A stretch of 64,000 nucleotides of DNA from positions 20,811,619 to 20,875,618 of the forward strand of contig JAJEKV010000004.1 of assembly GCA_021234155.1 (NCBI GenBank), read 5' to 3'. The stretch is from Isoetes taiwanensis. Taxonomy: Eukaryota; Streptophyta; Lycopodiopsida; Isoetales; Isoetaceae. This document shows, one piece after another, positions 55,301-64,000 of this stretch (positions are counted from its first letter, which is position 1; the number at the start of each line of letters is the position of its first letter). The translations under genes and the position numbers were made by a program. The notes beneath the pieces were generated by a model. The model ran no database searches. It was not told where the DNA came from and saw nothing but the letters and a program-made list of their open reading frames with translations.

Positions 55301-56965
55301 TACTAGACTAATCTTGTACGGACTAGCTAGTTTATCCCACTACCTTGCGGCGGCAGACCAAAGTGGAGGACATTATAGGCTTTTAAGTTCTACCACGTCG
55401 GGGATCATCATCATTATACCCTAGTAACCAACACCCAAAGATAAGTGACATTGGCAAGGTTTGAACCCATGACCAAATGGACACTTATTTTGGCATTACT
55501 AGGCCTATACCAACTCACCACACATCCGTTGGGCAAAACGTTTGCCTTACATGCACACTTTGTAGGTAGGATATAATCCCACCTTAGGAAGTTGGGCACC
55601 ATAGCGCTGTCTTAGACAGCGGTCGATCCATGGCCCTTTAATTTTTTAGATCTTGTTTAAGGTCCATACTAGACTAATCTTGTACAGACTAGCTAGTTTA
55701 TCCCACTACCTTGCGGCAGCCAAAGTGGAGGACACGTATAGGCTTTTAAGTTCTACCACGTCGGGGATCATCATCGTATACCCCTAGTAACCAACACCCA
55801 AAGATAAGTGACATTGGCAAGGTTTGAACCCATGACCAAATGGACACTTATTTTGGCATTACTAGGCCTATACCAACTCACCACACATCCGTTGGGCAAA
55901 ACTTTTGCCTTACATGCACACTTTGTAGGTAGGATATAATCCCACCTTAGGAAGTTGGGCACCATAGCGCTGTAAGACAGCGGTCGATCCATGGCCCTTT
56001 AATTTTTTAGAGCTTGTTTAAGGTCCATACTAGACTAATCTTATACAGACTAGCTAGTTTATCCCACTACCTTGCGGCAGCCAAAGTGAAGGACACGTAT
56101 AGGCTTTTAAGTTCTACCACGTCGAGGATCATCATCGTATACCCCTAGTAACCAACACCCAAAGATAAGTGACATTGGCAAGGTTTGAACCCATGACCAA
56201 ATGGACACTTATTTTGGCATTACTAGGCCTATACCAACTCACCACACATCCGTTGGCCAAAACTTTTGCCTTACATGCACACTTTGTAGGTAGGATATAA
56301 TCCCACCTTAGGAAGTTGGGCACCATAGTGCTGTAAGACAGCGGTCGATCCATGGCCCTTTAATTTTTTAGAGCTTGTTTAAGGTCCATACTAGACTAAT
56401 CTTTTACAGACTAGCTAGTTTATCCCACTACCTTGCGGCAGCCAAAGTGGAGGACACATATAGGCTTTTAAGTTCTACCACGTCGGGGATCATCATCGTA
56501 CATCCCCAATAACCAACTCCCAAAGATAAACATACATTGGCAAGGTTTGAACCCATGACCAAATGCACATTTATTTTGGCATTATTAGGCATATACCAAC
56601 TCACCACACATCCGTTGGGCAAAACTTTTGCCTTACATGCACACTTTGTAGGCAGGATTTAATCCCGCCTTAGGAAGTCTAGGTCCTATCCTAGTGCCAC
56701 CATCCTAGTCTTTTTTTTATGTTTTTTTTATTACTTTGTTTAAGGTCCATACTAGACTAATCTTGTACAGACTAGCTAGTTTATCCCACTAGTGGAGGAC
56801 ACGTATAGGCTTTTAAGTTCTACCACATCGGGGATCATCATCGTATAATCCCAATAACCAACTTCCAAAGATAAACATACATTGGCAAGGTTTGAACCCA
56901 TGACCAAATGCACATTTATTTTGGCATTATTAGGCATATACCAACTCACCACACATCCGTTGGGC
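49315..56965 (-). repeat. Tandem array of about 20 copies of a roughly 360-bp tRNA-derived SINE-like repeat
   Basis: Nineteen near-identical full units, one partial (about 54,787-54,960) and divergent edge units, period mostly 335-385 bp (exactly 361 for several neighbours). On the minus strand each unit has TGGTGAGTTGGTATAGGC, which resembles a tRNA A-box region, and 50 bp later GGGTTCAAACCT, a B-box-like sequence, so it looks like a tRNA-derived SINE. TTTT on the minus strand occurs just upstream of the next A box (GCAAAAGTTTTGCCC). The array lies between the two exons of a kinase gene in the sense direction. The leftmost partial unit (49,320-49,450) is inverted. Confidence 0.85.
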
Positions 56966-56983
56966 AAAAAACTAGTGATCATC

Positions 56984-57418
56984 CTAGTTGTTTCGGAGCA
57001 GAAGGGCTGCTTCATTGTTGGGCAGCATGCCTTCGGATTTGATTCGAGAATCCAAGCTGCAGTCGCACAGCTCCATTATGAAATGCACGTAGGAGCCGTC
57101 CTCTTCGCTGATCACGTCCTCCAGACGAACCACTCCAGGGCAGATCGCCAGCTTCCGCATAATCTCCTCCTCCTGTTTTGCCTCTGCATCTCCTGCTCTT
57201 CCGATCGACATGCTTTTGCATGCAAATTTCTTCTTGCTGCTCCTGTTTTGGCTCAGATACACTGTCGCTTGCCCACCTCCCCCTATCACCCTCACTAAAT
57301 CATAGCTCTTCAGCAGCTTTGGATACACTGCTCCATACAGCTTGTCAGATTCTTCATCTCCGTCGCCTCTTTCTCCATTCCGACAATTCTGGCTGTTCGA
57401 TTTCACGTAAACAAACAC
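56984..57418 (-). CDS. Ser/Thr protein kinase, exon 1 (N-lobe)
   Basis: Starts MFVYVKSNSQNCRNGERGDG. The kinase N-lobe follows from about residue 35: SYDLVRVIGGGGQATVYLS (Gly loop), KKFACKSMSIG (catalytic Lys), KQEEEIMRKLAICPGVVRLE (alphaC Glu), then HFIMELCDCSLDSRIKSEGM and NNEAALLLR. The next expected residues are the start of exon 2. At the end, codons for LLLR are followed by AACAACTAG and not by a GT donor, so the exon edge has been altered or the donor lies elsewhere. Together with 48,654-49,243 all kinase subdomains are present. Confidence 0.75.
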   Translation of the reverse strand: MFVYVKSNSQNCRNGERGDGDEESDKLYGAVYPKLLKSYDLVRVIGGGGQATVYLSQNRSSKKKFACKSMSIGRAGDAEAKQEEEIMRKLAICPGVVRLEDVISEEDGSYVHFIMELCDCSLDSRIKSEGMLPNNEAALLLRNN

Positions 57419-57966
57419 ACAAACCCTACTTACTGTTTTTTTTTCCAGACAATGGAGCGCGTCCTTTTATTAATACGCTTTACAATTCGTCACCTTTGTA
57501 TAGATCCCGAAGGGCCCTTTCGAGCCTTTTTGCCGGACTTTTTGCCCTTACGAACGGGCCATCTAAACCTAGGTGCCCAACCTTGAAAAACATTTTCGCC
57601 CTGATCCCACATTTTTGCCCTGATGAAGAATCTCAACAATCTGTGTCCCTTAAAACATATAATTTCTGAGTAGAATGAGCGCCGCAGATCACCTTTTATA
57701 CTTTTAAGACCTTCGTTTCCATCAACTAAGTGCTTGAAACCTCAACCTTCCTTTTTTTTCTTTTTTCTTTTTTTTCACAACAAGAGGTACAAGCATTTTT
57801 GGCCTTTTTTGTTTCCTTCAGATCTTTTTGGGGCAAAGTTATGGCCTCAAATTGCCCCTCATGCGTTGAAATAGTAAATGCTCAAATCTTCAATATTTGA
57901 GGTTGTTGGAGATTACTAATTAGAAAAATTATCAGTTGTTATAGATGTATTGAAGGTATGGATTAT
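57419..57966. other. Region upstream of the kinase, no gene
   Basis: AT/T-rich. 57,450-57,660 (ending in AACATATAATTTC) looks like an old repeat remnant of unknown type. No motif recognised. Confidence 0.4.
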
Positions 57967-58800
57967 GCAGATCCTTGCTACAAAAAGGCTTATGAGAGGT
58001 AATATCACACTGAACAAAAATTTTGTATTTGGAGACTGTGGACAAGATCCTGGAGGAGTATGCAATGATCAGCACTTGACTGTGTTGATTATTCTCTTTA
58101 TATAACAGTATTTATCTGTGAATGAAATATCACATTAGATTGTCTTACATCCTCCAGCTAGTACAATTTTGTATGAGTCTAAGTTCATGCGTTAGGTCCA
58201 CGTATATGGAAGCACAAATGCATGTTGTACATGTGCTAATTCAAATAGAGTTATATAACACTTAGTCATGACTGACATACCTTTAAAATTATACAGAAGC
58301 GGCAACCAAAGTGGCTGGGCATTTGCTGTAAGGAAAGGTTTGAGTATGAATAGGGAAATCTTGTCGTGGCATGACGTTTATTTTACTCTTTCAACACACC
58401 ATTCCAGGTTGACTTTTAACAGGGGGCAGCTATATAGAATGAAAGGTCACATCTCTGTTCTATTGAGTCTTCAGAACCACTCTACTAAGAGGTTTTGCTT
58501 GTTAGATCTTGTAAGTTTAGAATTAAAATGTTAAAATGCTAATTTGACATTGATTTTAATTTGGCAGGGTCTTCAACATGCTAGGAGGTCACTACAAAAA
58601 ATGCAAACAAGCTTGTTGATGTAGCGAACTACTTTTATGGTTCCTCAACTGATGGTACAAGGTTGTTATTCTAAGGTTTTAAGTGTTCATCAAAGTGAAA
58701 ATGGTCGCCTCAATTGTTATAAGGGACCTTGTCAAAATATCTTTCCTTCATATCTCACATAGATGCCAAATGTCTTCATGTCCTTCAACGCAACGATCAC
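57967..58800. repeat. Segmental duplication, copy 2
   Basis: Direct copy of 43,039-43,859. It carries an 18-bp insertion (58,300-58,317) containing GCGGCAACCAAAGTGG, which is identical to part of the tandem array unit. It also has small indels that break the possible exon. Confidence 0.85.
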
Positions 58801-59786
58801 TAGAAAATTGATTGATTTGGTGCCAAGATGAGATGTGAACCATTTTATCAAAGCTCATTTGGTGGGTATATGAAACTAAATTCTGTAAAGCCAAATTATG
58901 CCAAACTATGCAGATACTACAAGTCCAGCAAGATCAACCTTTGTGAAACTCTAAAGATGGGCACAAATACACTAGATATACAAGCAATATAATAGTGATA
59001 AATTTGTTCAACTGTTGATCTATATGCAGATATAGAGGAACTAAAGAAATCGAGGTCATTGACCCTTCACACATCATGACCTGCATGACCATATCATACA
59101 TGTAGCTAGCTCTCCATATAGATTCTCCAAGGGAGAGGAGCACCTGACAGTTGGAAGTTTAATGAAGTTGGTGACATGATGACTTATCAAGGGTCATTTA
59201 TCACAGAACTCTCTATACATTATAGTGCCAATGCTTTAATAACAAAAATGGTTGAAAAAAACGGTCCTCCAAATTGTTGCATGGTGTTGCTTAGCATTCA
59301 TGTTTCTATGGATTTATTTTCAAAAGAAGAGTTCCCCTATTTTTAGGAGATATGAGGAAGAATCTAAAGTATGGAAGCTTTCATCATGAAAATGATGCAA
59401 ATTGCTAGCATAAATAGTGTCCATATTGCGAGTTAATGCCTGACAAAATGTTCATGCTTAAAATTCACATTTTTAAATTCTATTTACTTGAGCATCCTCC
59501 ATCATATAGCTGACTCTTACTACAAGGAGTAATTGAAATTGCTTAAGTTTACTTTTGAGCATATACTTCCATGTTCGAAACAAGCACGCATTGAATACAT
59601 TTCTTATGATGGTCTGATTTTATTTGCTATTTTGCGAGCAAACAAAATATTGGTTCTAAATGTTCGATCATTGAAAACAAAAAAACCATAAAAAGAAAGT
59701 TGCTTGTTTGTTTTATGCCATAGCTCAATGACATCATTCTACTATGACTAGATGGTTGGACATGTCTTCACATTGTATTTGACCAA
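58801..59786. other. AT-rich intergenic DNA
   Basis: No gene, RNA or repeat recognised. Confidence 0.5.
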
Positions 59787-62486
59787 GAATAGAATAGAAT
59801 AGAATAGTTTTTTTATCGTCCACTGAGACCAATCGGCCTATGGGACCCAGAAGGAGCGCAGCAAACTTATTACTGTCCGGGTTAAAAAACCCCCGCCCCG
59901 AAGGGTTTTCGAGGGAAAAACCGTGGCAGTAATAAGAATGCTGTCAAACTGTACAAGTATACATCATCATGAAATAAATGTGTATGTACATGTCAAGTGC
60001 GTGCCCGAGGACATAGCTGATCTCGCATGTCCATGACCTCCTGAAGGTATGATCCTAGCATCCGTCACGGATGCCGTGCTCAATGTCACATGTAGCGGTG
60101 GCGGGCGACCAACTCGGCATAAGCTGGCGTCCGGTTGATCATATCTTTGGGCAACTTTGAAGGGTATGAGATTCATCCTCAATGACTCCCATTTGGCGGC
60201 ATTGATGAGCACAATCCCGGCGTGGCTCACCAATCCATCTGCTGTCTCAATTCGAAGATGATGTGCCCAATGCGAATGGAGCCAATGAGTCTGCGTCTTT
60301 TCATGGGCAAGTGGGTGCGCGAGGTAGCATTGTGGGCCTCGTTCAATGTGGGATTTATGTGGTATTTGGTAGTGTCTTTGTCTTGACTGTTCAAGGGCCC
60401 TGGCATCCCAAAGCTTTGCGATGAAGCAAGCGTCAAGATATTGCCTCAAGCTATGGCGATCTGCCTCTGTTTGCACATGTATGCACGTGTGCTCTGCACA
60501 TTCCATCTAGCCATCCATTGAGCTCTCTTTTCCCTCCAAAGCATGCCTTGAGGCGTTGTGGCCCCATTGCCATGATATAAGCTAGTTTTGGGAGGCGAGC
60601 ATCGTCCATGTTGACCACCTTACGGAAATAGACAATGTGGCGATCAACTCGAAGAGGCAAGAATCTGCTTTTTCAAGTAGAATTTGATATGGGATTTGTG
60701 GACTTCACCCCTAGTGCTCGTACCAAGAAGGCTTTACGCACCTGCTCCAAGTCATTCCAAGTAGCGAGGGATACCACTTTGGGCCCCATACTTCAACCCC
60801 CGTATAAAAGGACGGGCTCCACTAAGACTTTGAGCAGGTGTGGTGATGGGTCCAATCATACAACTCCGCTCTATGATTTGTTGTTTTGCATTGCATATAG
60901 TGCTTTCCAGCCCGCCGTAACTTCGTAGCCCGTATGGATGTGTCCCGGTGCATAGTAGGCGGAAACTCCACTCCCAAATATTTGTATGTGGATGCTACTT
61001 CCACATTACGCCCCTCGATAACGGAAGGAGGGATCCTCGGTACATGTCGTGAAGATGATATGAAAACCACCTTAGTCTTGGCCAAGTTGGCGTGCATATC
61101 GATTCGCTTGACAAAATGTGTCCGGGGCATCGAGATGTCGTTGCATGTCTGCTGGTGTGTAAGCTAGGAGGTCCACATCATCGGCATATATTAAGCGCTT
61201 GATGATCTGGTAGAGAAGGTGAGCCCCGTCGCCCCCATTATCAGCAAGCCAACTCTCCAATTGATCAATGTAAAGCCCAAACAATGTTGGGGAGAGAGGG
61301 CATCCCTGGCGAACCCCGATACTACTATCAAATGGTTGGCTTGTCGGCTGCAACCGGCAGAGCATCTTTCATAAAGCACGTATTAATTGCATTACGCAAA
61401 TCCACGGAACCCCGGTATGTAATCTTGCCCATAGTTTTTCGAGAGCCACGAGTGTCAAATGCCTTTGCAAAATCCCGCGAAGCAACAATATAGATCGGCG
61501 GTTTCTACTTTGTCTTCAACGAGCTTCGCAATGTGAAGATGTGGTCAATGGTTGAGTGTCGAGTGCGAATCACGCCTTTGGGTGAGGGCCAGTATCTCTC
61601 GCCTCACCGCGGCCGTAATCAAGCTTCTTTGCTTTCGAGAATCCCAGCAAGCAATTTTGCAAACACCGAACTGACCATGATTGTTCGGTAATTGGGTTTG
61701 CAAGTCGGGTCGGGTCCGCCTTATAGATGGGAACAACTCGCTATTGGTCCAGCGCGATCGGGAAGCCTTCCTATAATGCCTTGTTGAACAAGGCGGTCGG
61801 ATATGGTATTATGGGCGGCCCGCCCACTTAAGCAATTACGCCGCATGCCATCCAGGTCCGGGGCTTTCCCATTGGCAAGACGCTGTAAGCCTTGTTCCAC
61901 GTCTGAATCTGTGATTTCCAGCACTGGGCCTTCTTGCAGGGGTAATGCTGCATGTGCACCCTGAGGGTCATATAGCTGTTGCAAGTATTGCCTCCACTGC
62001 TCGGGAGTGATGTTCCCCAATGTGGGTCACATCGCGGCTTTCTAAGAACCCTTCGCCAGAAGGTCCTGGGGTGACGTTCCAGGAGATAAAACATTTCCCT
62101 TTGATGTGCTGCAATGTACCTGGCTTTCTTAGCTTTAAGGAAGACGCGGTATTGTCTGACTGCATGTGGGCGTAAAGCAGGGTCTGTGACTTGGCGGAGC
62201 AAGCGTTTGTGTTCCTTGCACTCTGCATCAAACCATTGATTACGTGGGAAGGTTGTGTTCCTGGAGGTCCGTCGCGGGCGGCTTATCCCAAAGCATCTCT
62301 CTGCCGCAGTCCTAAGCACATCAGTCAGCCGGGCTGTCTGTTGCTCTAGTGTAGGATATTGCAAAATTTCTGCCAGGTCATCTATAAGCATCTGGGCATA
62401 AGCCCCCGCATGTTCATAATCCAATCGCAGCTGAGGCATGTGAGGAGCTGTGGCACAGGGGGTTCGCACAACCTGCCAAGCCAACT
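59787..62486 (-). mobile_element. LINE-3: L1-type LINE, 5'-truncated and frameshifted
   Basis: The 3' end at the left has (GAATA)4, that is (CTATT)n on the coding strand, at 59,787-59,807. From right to left: connecting region (RLDYEHAGAYAQML, NQWFDAECKEHKRLL, RPHAVRQYRVFLKAKKARYI), EVEQGLQRLANGKAPDLDGM-like RT start, GVRQGCPLSPTLFGLYIDQL, LIYADDVDLLAYT (the Y-A-D-D box) at about 61,190, then STYKYLGVEFP and the C-terminal region at 59,967-60,506. Many frameshifts. No endonuclease, so the 5' end is truncated at about 62,486. Same family as LINE-1. Confidence 0.85.

Positions 62487-64000
<1,514 letters not shown>

Noticed and set aside
49504-56353. A 64-73-residue frame (V-P-N-F-L-R-W-D-Y...) repeated in most array units as a gene family
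   Set aside because: It stays open because the units are nearly identical tandem repeats. It overlaps the tRNA-like A/B boxes, has no known domain and is not preceded by its own conserved start region in all copies.
49315-56965. Regular repeats as a CRISPR array
   Set aside because: Units are about 360 bp with no short repeat/unique spacer pattern, and the context is eukaryotic.
57430-57660. A further LINE or gene upstream of the kinase
   Set aside because: Open plus-strand text without any recognisable domain; looks like an old repeat remnant.

Overview
The window looks like repeat-rich nuclear DNA of a land plant. The evidence is a CACTA transposon end, a chromodomain Ty3/gypsy element, a Tat/Athila-like gypsy element, a Helitron, several L1-type LINEs, a tRNA-derived (SINE-like) repeat, and fragments of plant-type genes (G-type lectin receptor, Ser/Thr kinase). 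Low coding density and LINEs unlike the usual angiosperm ones make a fern or other non-flowering plant plausible, but the species cannot be fixed from the sequence. I see no CRISPR array, no rRNA gene and no intact canonical tRNA gene.

Left part (1-35.8 kb) is a nest of insertions. The oldest layer is an L1-type LINE on the minus strand, now in pieces at 19,443-19,785 and 34,342 to about 35,800. Gypsy-1 (minus strand) entered it and runs leftward from 19,442 to its broken 3' LTR at 6,511-7,060. Gypsy-2 (plus strand, 19,786-34,341) entered the same LINE, and a third, small non-autonomous LTR element (28,100-31,577) entered gypsy-2. A CACTA element (right end at 6,510) sits inside the 3' LTR of gypsy-1; it carries a LINE fragment and what look like captured gene exons.

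The most striking content is in gypsy-1. Between its 5' LTR/primer-binding site and its gag there are three extra ORFs. The first (15,865-17,238) is an intact 457-residue protein whose last 100 residues are an almost complete histone H3 core (alphaN to alpha3) fused to a novel N-terminal region. The second (14,261-15,664) is an intact 467-residue protein that shares an H-x-G motif and layout with the first; its C-terminal region could be another, much more diverged histone fold. The third is a 153-residue acidic/helical ORF. The gag-pol part behind them is broken by frameshifts. A chromovirus carrying a histone H3 fusion is not something I know from the literature and is my main candidate for a new system.

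Right part (35.8-64 kb): a 5'-truncated LINE with an open RT (36,806 to about 39,190); a hairpin-forming minisatellite (39.4-40.9 kb); a Helitron (45,101-48,470) carrying at least one exon with splice sites; a protein kinase gene on the minus strand split into exons at 56,984-57,418 and 48,654-49,243, whose roughly 7.7-kb intron is filled by about 20 tandem copies of a roughly 360-bp tRNA-derived repeat; a direct 0.83-kb duplication flanking that block (43.0 and 58.0 kb); another LINE (59,787 to about 62,486); a 274-bp (GA)n tract; and the 3' end of a further LINE running off the right edge. The LINE 3' ends share a design in which the coding frame runs to, or nearly to, a pentanucleotide tail.

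All family assignments are from reading motifs by eye; no alignment or database search was run.
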